The notes under the pieces: model-generated
Told to the model about the DNA's origin: nothing
The model's input: the letters and a program-made list of their open reading frames with translations, nothing else
Database searches by the model: none
In this document: positions 39,137 through 48,705 of the stretch, in pieces
Position numbering within the stretch: position 1 is the first letter of the stretch
Layout: each line of letters starts with the position of its first letter
Assembly (NCBI GenBank): GCA_000333855.2
Contig: CM007316.1
Location: forward strand, 541,726 to 605,725
Origin: Endotrypanum monterogeii
Taxonomy: Eukaryota; Euglenozoa; Kinetoplastea; Trypanosomatida; Trypanosomatidae
Direction of reading: 5' to 3'
Length of the DNA: 64,000 bases
Translations under genes and position numbers: made by a program

Positions 39137-41257
39137 TCAAGCATTCAGCACAGGGCGAGCCCCTAGAATGCTAGTGATATCCGCTTTATCAAGTTCCTTC
39201 TTATGGAGCAGCAGCTCTGCGAGTTTCCGGTGCTGGTCTTTGCGTGCTAGAAGCGTTTTCTCAGTGTGCACATAGGCTGCCTCGACCAGCGCCCGAGCTT
39301 CCGCCTCCACCTTTGCGTGGAGATTCTCCGACCACGTCATCCACGCGCGGCCATCATTCTTTTCGTTTGGCTTGAACGCGAGCTGGCCAATCGTCTTCGA
39401 CATACCGAATTTGAGCAGCTTCTCCATCGCCAATCGGGTGGCACGCTGTAGGTCGTCCATGGCACCGATGGATATGTCTTTCTCAAAAATCCGCTCAGCA
39501 GCCCTGCCGCCCATGAGCACACATAGCTGAGAAAAGAGAAACTCCTCCGTGTGTGGTTCCATTGCTTCGTCTTGCACCTGCTGCGTGTAGCCACCGGCAC
39601 GACCACGAGGAATAATAGAAAGCTTGATGACGTCTTTCTGCAGTGGATTCGTCCACGCCATAATGCAATGTCCCACCTCGTGATAGGCAGTACGGTGCAG
39701 CGACGAACTACTCATGCGCTGGCGGTGCTTCTTGCCTATGAGGACGTCATCGATGCTGTCTTGCAGCACACCTAGTGGAACCACTTTTTCGCCCGCCATA
39801 GCTGCATTAAGAGCACCTTCGTTGACGATGGTGGCAATCTGAGCCGGCGATACCCCAGGGGTGCGATCCGAGAGAATAGACGCGTATTCCTTGTTGCTGA
39901 CGCCTGGAATCACATGAATCGACTCGGGCTTCGCGTCCTCCGTCACGAGCGTTTTCGCCTCCGGGACAGCCTTCTCGGTGTCACTTGAGGGCGTCTTGGC
40001 AGATGTCTTCGACGCATCAGTGCCTTCCCCTTCCACTTCCTTGCGCGTCTTGAACACCTGCACCTTTGGCTTGCAGTTGGGGTCTCCAGTGATAATGCGG
40101 TTGAGATAAAACTCGAAAAGCTCGCAGCGAGCCTCTTTGTCGGGCATTGGAATGTTCACCTTACGATCAAATCGACCCTCGCGCAGCAGCGCCTTGTCTA
40201 TTGCCTCTGGGTAATTTGTGGCGGCAATGACTACAATCGCCTCCTTGCTTGTGAGTCCATCCAGCTCCGCCAGCAGCTGGTTAATCGTGCGGTTCTCCTC
40301 GCTGCTGCCACCGCCACCCATGGAACGGCCGCCCTGGTTCCGCGAACCGATTGCGTCGATTTCGTCGATGAACACGACGCAGGGAGCTGCCTTCTTGGCC
40401 TCCTCAAACAGCTCGCGCACACGCTTCGGGCCACTGCCACCAAAAATTTCGATGAAGTCGGCGCCAGAGCAGCTGAAAAACGGGGTGCTGGCCTCCCCTG
40501 CAACGGCGCGGGCGAGGAGTGTTTTGCCGGTACCAGGCTGGCCGGTCAGGAGGCACCCTTTCGGGAGTCGCGCACCGAGACGGGTGAACCTTGCTGGCTC
40601 CTTAAGGAAATCCACATACTGCTTGAGATCCTCCTTCGCTTCTGGAATGCCGATAACATCCTTGAAGGTGGTCCCCTTCACCTCTGTGCGGAAATTTTTT
40701 GATTTCATGGGGTTCATCATCTCCATGAGCCCACCAAAAGGACTCGAGGTGGCCCCCGCGCCGCCTTTGCCACCCGAAGCGCCGGCTGAGCCCGCAGCAC
40801 TCGACATCGCCTGCATGTACTTGCGCCGAAAGTACCAAATGGGGCCCACGAAAAAGGCAACGTTCACCACGAGGGGGACGATCCAGCTCACCGCGCTACC
40901 CCATACCGGACCAGAGGGCCGCACGACGCCGTCGTGAAAGCCTTTGTAGTAGTCGTCATCTTGAACCGGCGGCTGGTAGACGTATTGTGGAGCTGGCACC
41001 TGCTGTGGTTGGTTATACGCGGGGAACGGTGGCGGCGACGGGACCGCATTCTGGGTGAAAGCTCCATACGAGCTCTGGGCATGACCGCCACCGTAGCTGT
41101 CATGCTGCCCTTGAGGCGGGGGCAGAGGAGGAGGGGGAGGAGGATGCTGGAGCGAGGAAGGGTGGACAGCGTAACCTTGCTGCTGCTGTTGCTGTTGCTG
41201 CACGCTATACATTTGTTGGAAAAGCGATCCACCACCCGGGCTCTCTTTCTGCGTCAT
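39137..41257 (-). CDS. FtsH/i-AAA-like ATP-dependent zinc metalloprotease
   Basis: A 706-residue membrane AAA protease of the FtsH/Yme1 type. In order: a Gln-rich and Pro-rich N-terminus (Q20-27; Pro run 39-48), one hydrophobic segment (about 122-143), Walker A GQPGTGKT (239-246), Walker B VVFIDEIDA (294-302), second region of homology TNYPEAIDKALLREGRFDR, protease motif HEVGH (526-530) and the third-ligand region SIGAMDDLQRAT (Asp601/602). Known family members extract and degrade membrane proteins, usually in the mitochondrial inner membrane. Two oddities are visible: the pore loop reads FIEIFGGSG instead of the usual F-V-E-M-F-V-G-V-G, and a Lys/Glu/Thr-rich insert of about 60 residues (392-455) splits the AAA lid. 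A single membrane span near the N-terminus suggests an i-AAA-like topology, though the presequence is unclear. Confidence 0.92.
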   Translation of the reverse strand: MTQKESPGGGSLFQQMYSVQQQQQQQQGYAVHPSSLQHPPPPPPLPPPQGQHDSYGGGHAQSSYGAFTQNAVPSPPPFPAYNQPQQVPAPQYVYQPPVQDDDYYKGFHDGVVRPSGPVWGSAVSWIVPLVVNVAFFVGPIWYFRRKYMQAMSSAAGSAGASGGKGGAGATSSPFGGLMEMMNPMKSKNFRTEVKGTTFKDVIGIPEAKEDLKQYVDFLKEPARFTRLGARLPKGCLLTGQPGTGKTLLARAVAGEASTPFFSCSGADFIEIFGGSGPKRVRELFEEAKKAAPCVVFIDEIDAIGSRNQGGRSMGGGGSSEENRTINQLLAELDGLTSKEAIVVIAATNYPEAIDKALLREGRFDRKVNIPMPDKEARCELFEFYLNRIITGDPNCKPKVQVFKTRKEVEGEGTDASKTSAKTPSSDTEKAVPEAKTLVTEDAKPESIHVIPGVSNKEYASILSDRTPGVSPAQIATIVNEGALNAAMAGEKVVPLGVLQDSIDDVLIGKKHRQRMSSSSLHRTAYHEVGHCIMAWTNPLQKDVIKLSIIPRGRAGGYTQQVQDEAMEPHTEEFLFSQLCVLMGGRAAERIFEKDISIGAMDDLQRATRLAMEKLLKFGMSKTIGQLAFKPNEKNDGRAWMTWSENLHAKVEAEARALVEAAYVHTEKTLLARKDQHRKLAELLLHKKELDKADITSILGARPVLNA

Positions 41258-41390
41258 TGCTGATTTCTCCGCAGCTTTCGATTTCTCCAGTACTAGCGTT
41301 AGATACTTCTCCAGATAAGTGAAGACGCCCTTCCAAGTAAAACGAAATGAGGATACCCCTCCAGGAAACCGGTAAGTAGCGGGTAAGACA

Positions 41391-41452
41391 CTGACTCCCG
41401 CGCACCAAAATTGAGCGGGGGAAAGGGAAAAAGACAGACGAAAAAAAAAAAA
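41391..41452 (-). promoter_or_regulatory. Putative trans-splice acceptor of the FtsH-like gene
   Basis: On the minus strand a T12 tract (41452-41441) and a following C/T-rich stretch lead to AG at 41396-41395 and again at 41392-41391. The ATG at 41257 is the first long in-frame start after this, leaving about 135 bases of 5' untranslated sequence. Confidence 0.5.
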
Positions 41453-41636
41453 CGAGGAGAAATTTCGTGGTTACACCATCAGCGGGGAGAGTAGTGAAGC
41501 ACACACACACACACAAAAAAAAGAAGGATTCACAGATAGAAGGAAATCTTAAAGGACAGAGAGAACGGAAGAACTGAGAAACGAATTTGTGCCCAGCGTT
41601 TTTCTTTTCTCCACTCTCTCTCTACGCGCTTGAGAT

Positions 41637-41639
<3 letters not shown>

Positions 41640-41676
<37 letters not shown>
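41640..41676. repeat. (TA)n microsatellite beside gap
   Basis: About 37 bases of TA, followed by a noisy copy of the sequence found beyond the N run. Confidence 0.9.
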
Positions 41677-41681
<5 letters not shown>

Positions 41682-41773
41682 ATACTTCTCGTGTGTACGT
41701 GTAGAAGAGTAGGTGTGACGTGGTAGGGGTACGGCCTCGCTCGCACGACAACACTACGTCGACGAAGGTAAGG
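41677..41773. repeat. Degraded duplicate of 42060-42137
   Basis: This block lines up with 42060-42137 once short insertions are allowed. Shared anchors, in order, are TAGGTGTGAC, GGCCT, CAACAC and GTCG. Both copies follow directly after a (TA)n tract. It ends at the N run. Most likely error-prone read sequence at a contig edge. Confidence 0.7.
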
Positions 41774-42026
41774 NNNNNNNNNNNNNNNNNNNNNNNNNNN
41801 NNNNNNNNNNNNNNNNNNNNNNNNNNNNNNNNNNNNNNNNNNNNNNNNNNNNNNNNNNNNNNNNNNNNNNNNNNNNNNNNNNNNNNNNNNNNNNNNNNNN
41901 NNNNNNNNNNNNNNNNNNNNNNNNNNNNNNNNNNNNNNNNNNNNNNNNNNNNNNNNNNNNNNNNNNNNNNNNNNNNNNNNNNNNNNNNNNNNNNNNNNNN
42001 NNNNNNNNNNNNNNNNNNNNNNNNNN
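41774..42026. other. Assembly gap (253 N)
   Basis: A run of 253 N between a degraded flank copy and a (TA)n tract. The duplicated flanks suggest the real locus is one (TA)n tract with little or nothing missing. Confidence 0.95.

Positions 42027-42059
<33 letters not shown>
42027..42059. repeat. (TA)n microsatellite, probable second copy of the same locus
   Basis: About 33 bases of TA immediately after the N run, leading into clean unique sequence. Confidence 0.85.
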
Positions 42060-42062
<3 letters not shown>

Positions 42063-42587
42063 ATAAATATTCCTCTGTGCGTGTGAAGATAGGTGTGACT
42101 GAGGGTAGGCCTGCTGCAGCAACACAGTCGCGATAAGGGGCAGACGAGGATACTAAGAAGACAGTGGCGACACACACCTAACTGGGGCACTATCACAAAA
42201 AGAGAGATGGTAATGGGGTAGAAAAAATATTAAAGAGAAAGGGATCACCGTACCGCGAACGACAACAGGTGTAATGAGATACGGCCACGAGAGTAGACGT
42301 GGAATATAAATATATATGTGAGTTAATGTGAATGATTGCGGGGTGTTGGTGCTTCAGAATATGCGTTGGCGTATGATGTGAAAAAAAAATATATTTTTTT
42401 TTTTTTTGGGGGGGGGGCAAGGATAGGGATAAGAACGCAGATTGTATATGGTGTGTGTCCAGGTGGTGCGAGAGAAAGAAGAAAAATTTAGAAAAGGAGA
42501 GGTGCGCGAGAACAGACATCCGTTGACTTTCATTTCTTTACTTGGTCGGGATTTATGTTGCCAACCCATGCACATCTGCACATACAA

Positions 42588-42612
42588 ATATATATATATA
42601 TATATATATATA
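42588..42612. repeat. (TA)n microsatellite
   Basis: Twenty-five bases of TA in the spacer between the FtsH-like gene and the unknown gene at 43775. Confidence 0.9.
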
Positions 42613-43490
42613 CACACTCATGACCAGTGGTGAACATGTTCGTTTTCAGACTTCCTGATTGGCTACTTGTGAACATTGTGATATTCTTGACAACATGGGG
42701 TGTGTAATAATCTGCCAATGAACCCTCCCTCTCCCCCCCCAAAAAAAGAAAATACGCTAGAATGAATGAGTTCTGAATCGTTTGCTCACTTTGTAAATGA
42801 GACATCCGAAACAGAACGCAGCGAGCCCACAATTGAACATCAATCATCACAAACTGTCATTCTATTGCGCTACGCATCAGTACACAGCCGCTGCAGCGTG
42901 CAGCATTGTAGTGCCCACTGTGGAGAAAATTCTGGCAGATTTATAGCAGATGTAATTGAAAAATTCGTGTTCATCTGTCCTTTTCTTCACCCGAACTTCT
43001 AGTCGAAGGGGGAAGGATATCGAATGAGCGGAGCCAACTCGCCAGACTCGAGCGGTGGCACCCAACGAAGAGATGAAGGCTATTCATGACGCCGGAGTTC
43101 ACTTTGCAGAATACAAACTAAATTGGGAAGACGACGCGGATGGATAAAGCTCATCATCTCGTCTCTAGTGTAACGAACCAGAAAAAACTTGACTGCTCGG
43201 AGAATTAAATCTTACCATTGAGGCCTCGGGTATTGTGGGGGATGGGGATACGCGAAAGTCTGTTGAAGGGTGGCGATGTGCTAGGAACAGAAAAAAAATT
43301 TTTTTTCAAATAGAAAATTTTCAGCAGGTATGATTGCATTCACCCTGATGCTTCGAAAGAGGCGAAAATTAAACAAACAAAAAATGTCTCAACGATAAGC
43401 GAGGTGAAAGGGCAACCGATGAAGTTACTCGCACACCAGTGCACCATAAAAGTCTCTCTCTGTCGTCTAGAGCGGAACAAATGTATTTAC

Positions 43491-43522
43491 ATATATATAT
43501 ATATATATACAGAGAGAGAGAG
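43491..43522. repeat. (TA)n-(AG)n compound microsatellite
   Basis: A TA run (43491-43509) followed directly by an AG run (43511-43522). Confidence 0.9.
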
Positions 43523-43774
43523 ACGTACGCAAATAGAGGTATTCCCTATTACCCACGACAGGCGCCAAATAAACATTCACTTTCTTCTCAGGTCTCGGAA
43601 AACGATTTTACGAGACTGATGTTATGCTCCCATTATGCAAAAAATGTTAGGTGGCCTACAGTTTACATGGGAGAGATTCTGTCGCCGAATGCGAGCGCCT
43701 ATGAGATGCTCTTCGTCCTTCACGAGTCTTATCAATTGAACAGTTGAACCCAGTCAACTCGCTTCATGACACCG

Positions 43775-44488
43775 TTATTCGTTTGGCTCTTTTTCCACAC
43801 GCCCCCATGACGACTTCGCTAGTGGTGGGAGAGGCAGCCTGTTGTTGATGCCCATTGCTGTCTGTGCAGTTACCCTGTGCATTTCTCCCTGCTCCAAGGG
43901 GTGTGTGCAACTGTCTCTGGAGCGACCATCGAGGATCTTCGCGAAGCGCTCAAAAGACGCGCGAAGTTGTTTCTCGCGACGCTCCTCGACGGCGGTGAGG
44001 GTCGTACTCACCGAAGTACCCAACATGCTCTCAGTTTCACACGGACCCCGAGACTCAGACTTGGTCACGTACGACTGCAATCTCCACTGAATTGGCGTTG
44101 TACGGTAGAGCTCAGTGACAAGTGGAACCCGCTCGCTTTGCTCTTCAGTTTCCAAAAACCGCCGTTGTGTGCGCTCATTCACAAAAAGGATGTGAGCCCG
44201 GTAGTGGATGAGCATGGGCTGGAGCTGTTCCCTGATCGATTCCTCCGTCTCTCCACGCCAGCGTATTGTTTGCACCTGCACATGATCAGCACCACAAGCT
44301 TCTCGCAGACGGTGCACGGTGGCCATTACAATCCTGTTTTCGGGGGCCTCCGTGGCTTCCTGGCCTGGAAGACTTTCCAGAATAGGAATCAGGTGAGGGA
44401 TGCGCTCTGCCTCGCACATCGGGTGCCCCTGCCCCTCCTCTTGAAGGGGACCAAAGCAGGTCATCGAAGAACCTGCTGGGAGGTTCAT
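43775..44488 (-). CDS. Unknown protein
   Basis: A 237-residue protein from the preferred start (MNLPAGSSMTCFGPLQEEGQ). I do not recognise it. A mixed region (about 30-120) contains RIPHLIPILESLPG, RIVMATVHRLREACGADHV and QPMLIHYRAHILFVNERTQRR, which could be an alpha/beta domain. A charged helix follows (TAVEERREKQLRASFERFAKIL), and the tail is Pro/Lys-rich. There are no membrane segments and no enzyme motif that I can name. The frame is open to 44662, but the extra 58 codons translate C- and T-rich sequence with a plausible splice AG near 44542, so the ATG at 44486-44488 is taken as the start. Confidence 0.65.
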   Translation of the reverse strand: MNLPAGSSMTCFGPLQEEGQGHPMCEAERIPHLIPILESLPGQEATEAPENRIVMATVHRLREACGADHVQVQTIRWRGETEESIREQLQPMLIHYRAHILFVNERTQRRFLETEEQSERVPLVTELYRTTPIQWRLQSYVTKSESRGPCETESMLGTSVSTTLTAVEERREKQLRASFERFAKILDGRSRDSCTHPLEQGEMHRVTAQTAMGINNRLPLPPLAKSSWGRVEKEPNE

Positions 44489-44541
44489 GCCGAGTCGGTA
44501 ATACCGCGTTTTATTTTTATTCACACCTGTGTCTGAGACTT

Positions 44542-44572
44542 CTTTCGGTGAAGTAAACGAAAAAGGAAACAC
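44542..44572 (-). promoter_or_regulatory. Putative trans-splice acceptor of the unknown gene at 43775
   Basis: The minus strand is T/C-rich from about 44572 (GTGTTTCCTTTTTCGTTTAC) and the next AG dinucleotides lie near 44545-44540. The first ATG after them is at 44488. Confidence 0.4.
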
Positions 44573-44898
44573 AATCCAAAATGTATTGCCTCTTGGTGCA
44601 ACTCCACGTAACACACACAGTCGGGCAGGGAAAAAAGGGGGGGGGCACAAGTTGTCTAGCACTTGCGCTTAATAAAATTCTTTCTCAAAGGGGCAAGAAT
44701 CGCGATCAATCGCACCTACGTGCACAGGTGCTTGAAGATTACGCTTAGTGAGAAGGAAATCTGACTCGTCGCCCACAACCCGCTGTGGTCACCCAAAAAG
44801 GATGCAAAGGGAAAAAAAGAGAAAAAAAAAGAAATAATCCCCTCCAAAAAAGACATAAGGATTCGGTCGCATCGGAAAATGCAGGTGGTTAGTTTTCC

Positions 44899-44910
44899 AT
44901 ATCTATATCT

Positions 44911-44941
<31 letters not shown>

Positions 44942-44947
44942 TATATA
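44899..44947. repeat. (TATCTA)n grading into (TA)n
   Basis: About five copies of a six-base TATCTA unit followed by pure TA, a likely sign of point mutation spreading through an older TA tract. Confidence 0.9.
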
Positions 44948-45491
44948 GTTTATCAGGAGGGAAATATTACCAAAAGGTTGTTTTTCCTTTTTCGCCCCAT
45001 TTGCGCAGGGTGAATATATTAGCCTACCTCTCAACTAAAAACAGACTCAAGGACACACAGGTGGTGAGGGTTCCATGCCAGATGGAGGAGTGTGATGCGG
45101 TGAAGTAACCACTCACTCACAAATAACTCACAGCGGACCTCCTGAGAGTTGCTTTTAAAGAAAGAAGACGTTTGTGTTGGGATTAATCATTTAGAAACTT
45201 TATTTTCATTTTGTAGACATTTTATAGCAAGACGCTCGGACATCCGTAATGGGGGGATTGCGCCTTTGCTTATCGATTCACTATACCGAAATCTACATTG
45301 TCACCGCATAGCTGACTGGTTGCCTAACCATTAAGACGGGGGTTTCGTTGAGTCAGGCGAGAGAACAGGGCCCCGGGCCTCGAAAAACAAAAAGGGATCA
45401 CGAGTATACGCTCATATTACCTCACCTGAGCGACATTGGGCTCACTCAGTTGGACCCAGTCTCACTCTTCAGAAGCACACCTCATTAAATA

Positions 45492-45494
<3 letters not shown>

Positions 45495-45522
<28 letters not shown>
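45495..45522. repeat. (TA)n microsatellite
   Basis: Twenty-eight bases of TA downstream of the YqaJ-like gene. Confidence 0.9.
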
Positions 45523-45524
<2 letters not shown>

Positions 45525-46162
45525 CAATTTACAGGTGTCGAGGGCACTGAAAGACTTCTTGTACTGCGATCTGATTCACCTCCTGCCCACCCTGCGTGGT
45601 TCCCCACCTTTCTGCATATGCAGGCGACCACTGACGCCCGGGGCCCGAGTGGCGTGTTCCTTTTTCTTTTTTGGGAGGGAGGAGGGGGCATCTTTTCAGC
45701 ATGCGTGAACGTAGTCGTCTAGGAGCGTCAAATAAGGGGCGGTTGACTTTTCACTCAGTTGCATAGTGTACATCTAAAGATGAGTCGGAATCCTGCAAAA
45801 CGAGGGATATCATGTGTGAGAGTGTCTGGTATAGACGAAGGGCCACGGGAACCGGCAGAATCTCAGACGCGCTGAGAGATAAAATCCGACGCATGGTTAT
45901 CGGTGCCACCCCCTTTTTTTTTCTTCCGGGCAGAGACGCCTCTACATCGTCGTGTTTCTCCTACCCAAAAGCGTACAATCAGTTGGACCGAAATCCTCCA
46001 CTCACCCCATCACCCAGCGCACTTTTTTTTGTTTTTTTTTTTTTGCTCACCCCCCCCTCTAGTACCCTCGTTGGAGTAGGAGGATGGATCCTCATGATTC
46101 AAAATGAGCAGAAAAAATACTCCTTACCTCGCCCACTCATAATGACCTCCTCTCCTATACAC

Positions 46163-48349
46163 TCATGGGCAGATGGAGCGACATTCGGGAGTGCTCGCGC
46201 CGATACATCGCGGAGATGCAGCTGCTGTGACGTTGTCGAGTACGACTGGAGTTGCGGCCAAATCGTTTCCAGAAAGACACCAGCTTTGCAACCCGACTGC
46301 TTGCTGTGATGCCGCAGAGAGTTCGTCAGCTGATGGACCATATTTTTTAGGACTCCGCCTAGCGTTGTTTTCGAGATCCCATCCCCGTTTGAGAAATGGC
46401 TGCTGGTGTGCCGAGTGAGCGTCATAGCAATCCAGCAGCACCGACTGCACATCGTGGGGCTCCGACGGTGAAGGATTTCTTGGCGACACACACACCACGG
46501 AAGAAGATCTCACAGTATAGGAGGATCCGTCTCGGCGAAACGGTGTCGCGGTCATAAGTGAGGAGGAGCGACTGCTCGCTACCTCGTCGTAGTGCGGTAC
46601 CCCACTAGCACCTGTGTGTGCCAGCTGGACTCTCTTCGGCGACGAAGACGCTGGGCCTGAGAGCACAGGATTAAAGTTCGGTAGAGAAACACACGCCGAA
46701 ACGTGAGGAGTAACCGCGCACGCAAACGACATTTCTCGCTCACACACCGCAGCAGCATCGTCGCTCAGCAGCGACGCGAAAAAAAGTTGCTCGTAAAAGC
46801 CGAGGGGCACGACGTCGCGGACCGACCCCATAGTCTTGTCCTCAGTAGGGAGGGGAGATGGAAAGCAACACCGAGCCACCACCTGTCCACCGCTCCAGTC
46901 ATATGGGACATTGAGCGATACTCTTACAAAGGGGTCAGAAAGAGTTTTTGCCGTGCTAGTCCATGCCTGCCAAAACATACCCGTTGCACTTTCTTCGAAC
47001 AAGCCTTTTTTCTCCAAGACCTGTCGCCACGAGGAGAATCGACACCAGAGCTGGATCTCAGTTTCGCAAGTATGTGTGTCATCTACTTCATTTCCCACAC
47101 ACGCGAATAGCAGTCTCACCACAGGCGATTGCGCGACAATCGCGACGCGTTCACACTCCGTTAAGGTCGCCCAGGCAGACCCTTCGCAGATCAAGGACCC
47201 GTCCTGCGCTTGCACTGGAGAGTGGTCATTGTTGTCGTCGGCGCGGTACCGGTGGAGCGTCTCGATAGGATTCGGAAACTGTGCGAAAAAAGAAAACCGA
47301 CGTGCGTCTGTGAGCGCCGCGTTCGCTGTGATATCGAACGGAAAAACTAGCGGTGCAACTTCGATAGAGCGAAAGTCGAACTCGGCAAAGGCAAAGGATC
47401 GATTCAGCCAATCCGGCGGCCCGTCCTTGACCCAGCTTGATACGCAGCGTAGATTCGGCTCTGCCCAGGCCCAGAACGCACGCGAGCGGCGGACGCGCCA
47501 TGCCTCAACCTGGCACATTGGGCGATCGAGGTACACAAAAAAATCGCACTCCTCACAGTCTGCGATGGCGAGCTGGCCTTGTATTTGGCATATGTAATGC
47601 TTTGGGATGCCATAGCATTGGTAGTCGCCTTTGTTCGAGTCATATAGTGCCCTGAATGGGGATTTGATCTCCAGTAGCCTTACCTCGCGACGAGGCGGCG
47701 GCGACACCTGCTCAGCACTCACAGGGCTTTTTGGTAGACGTGTACCGCGGCCCCCTTCAGTGGAGCACCGAGTGTCACCGGCTGTTGCGCTGGTTCTCCC
47801 ATTGCTGTCGCAAACCAAGGTTTCCGAGCTATGCGATGGTCGACCAGACAGCGTGTCTTGCGGGGAGCGCGGACGTCGTTTGCTTTTGAATGGAACCCGT
47901 ACAGAGCATCTACCACGTCCATGTGGATGTTGCGTCACATCTCCTTCACCGCATACAACGAAGTCGTCACTGTAGCTCTTACGAGAGCATTCTTGGTTCC
48001 ATGGGGAGAGCGCTCCTGTATGTCGTGTCTGCTGCTCGCCGCTGTCTAAGTATATTTGTCCGTCTGGCGAGCAGCCCAGAATTCGATCGTGCGTCACAAA
48101 GAAACCGCCATCGTGGACACGACAACCCAGGAGCAGTTCGTACAAGGCGCGTGACTTGGGTTCCGTATTTATGCCATGATCTGTGACGGCGTTCCCCTTG
48201 AACTCCTGCTCCGTGCCCACGATATCGCGGAGATAGTGCACGTAGTCTGATACACGGCCACAAAATCCCAGTGCCATACCGAACTGAGACGCTGACAAAC
48301 CATATGAATGGGATGCACGCCACTTGATCTTTTCCGGGTGCTGTGCCAT
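46163..48349 (-). CDS. YqaJ-like PD-(D/E)XK exonuclease-type protein
   Basis: A 728-residue protein. Residues 18-300 carry the ordered motifs of YqaJ/lambda-exonuclease-type nucleases: GLSASQFGMALGF (17-29), HGINTEPKSRALYELL (58-73, Glu63), GCSPDG (92-97, Asp96), LEIKSPFRA (226-234, Glu227 and Lys229) and ICQIQGQLAI (253-262). These are the PD-(D/E)XK metal and lysine positions plus the Gln-rich helix. Known members degrade double-stranded DNA from ends for recombination, often paired with a single-strand annealing protein. Here about 120 Ser/Arg/Pro-rich residues (101-222) separate Asp96 from Glu227, where the family normally has a short hairpin. The C-terminal 400 residues are not recognised and include a Ser-rich region. 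All catalytic positions look present, so activity is plausible; cellular role and compartment are unknown. Confidence 0.82.
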   Translation of the reverse strand: MAQHPEKIKWRASHSYGLSASQFGMALGFCGRVSDYVHYLRDIVGTEQEFKGNAVTDHGINTEPKSRALYELLLGCRVHDGGFFVTHDRILGCSPDGQIYLDSGEQQTRHTGALSPWNQECSRKSYSDDFVVCGEGDVTQHPHGRGRCSVRVPFKSKRRPRSPQDTLSGRPSHSSETLVCDSNGRTSATAGDTRCSTEGGRGTRLPKSPVSAEQVSPPPRREVRLLEIKSPFRALYDSNKGDYQCYGIPKHYICQIQGQLAIADCEECDFFVYLDRPMCQVEAWRVRRSRAFWAWAEPNLRCVSSWVKDGPPDWLNRSFAFAEFDFRSIEVAPLVFPFDITANAALTDARRFSFFAQFPNPIETLHRYRADDNNDHSPVQAQDGSLICEGSAWATLTECERVAIVAQSPVVRLLFACVGNEVDDTHTCETEIQLWCRFSSWRQVLEKKGLFEESATGMFWQAWTSTAKTLSDPFVRVSLNVPYDWSGGQVVARCCFPSPLPTEDKTMGSVRDVVPLGFYEQLFFASLLSDDAAAVCEREMSFACAVTPHVSACVSLPNFNPVLSGPASSSPKRVQLAHTGASGVPHYDEVASSRSSSLMTATPFRRDGSSYTVRSSSVVCVSPRNPSPSEPHDVQSVLLDCYDAHSAHQQPFLKRGWDLENNARRSPKKYGPSADELSAASQQAVGLQSWCLSGNDLAATPVVLDNVTAAASPRCIGASTPECRSICP

Positions 48350-48456
48350 TGCGAACCTGTAGAGTATGATATTTTGGAAAAGATTTAAAACATAAAACTG
48401 CCTGAACAGTCTCTCTACCTACGGGTACGGCTACAGCTATACGCGTATGAGTGCAG

Positions 48457-48479
48457 TATATATATATATATATATATAG
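48457..48479. repeat. (TA)n microsatellite
   Basis: About 23 bases of TA roughly 110 bases upstream of the YqaJ-like start codon. Confidence 0.9.
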
Positions 48480-48672
48480 AATGTATATGTATCTATAAGG
48501 AAGTGGTTTCATGCCCCATTACTGTAGGGTGGGAAACGGACTCTAGTGCGCGGGGTACGTGTGGCGCGAGCAGAAAGGCACGGCCTATAAAAACAGAAAA
48601 TCTACCTTTTTTTTTTGAAACGCATATAGGTAAACTTACCTCTCAACGAATAGTATTGAAACAAGTATATAG

Positions 48673-48682
<10 letters not shown>

Positions 48683-48705
<23 letters not shown>
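48683..48705. repeat. (CA)n-(TA)n compound microsatellite
   Basis: A short CA run at 48672-48682 followed by 23 bases of TA. Confidence 0.85.

Larger units (their letters stand above)
41258..43774. other. Spacer containing the 253-N gap and several (TA)n tracts
   Basis: No gene seen. Besides the probable FtsH 5' region it holds (TA)n at 41640-41676, 42027-42059, 42588-42612 and 43491-43509, the gap at 41774-42026, a T14-G10 run near 42393-42417 and an A8T8 palindrome near 43291. Reading frames that cross the N run are artefacts. Confidence 0.55.
44489..46162. other. Spacer with TATCTA and (TA)n repeats
   Basis: The first part is probably the 5' region of the unknown gene at 43775. The rest holds a TATCTA repeat (44899-44947), a (TA)n tract (45495-45522), and T8-T13 runs near 45913 and 46023-46043. 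No recognisable gene; plus-strand frames near 45149-45334 and 45812-46309 look incidental. Confidence 0.5.

Noticed and set aside
41530..42177. Two overlapping 215-codon minus-strand frames
   Set aside because: They consist of a (TA)n tract, the N run and a noisy flank copy; the apparent length comes from the gap.
43280..43325. A8T8 palindrome as a terminator-like hairpin
   Set aside because: Pure A/T pairing between homopolymers is expected often in these spacers and no GC stem supports it.
45812..46309. Plus-strand frame of 165 codons
   Set aside because: It translates poly-T and poly-C runs and overlaps the end of the YqaJ-like gene on the other strand.
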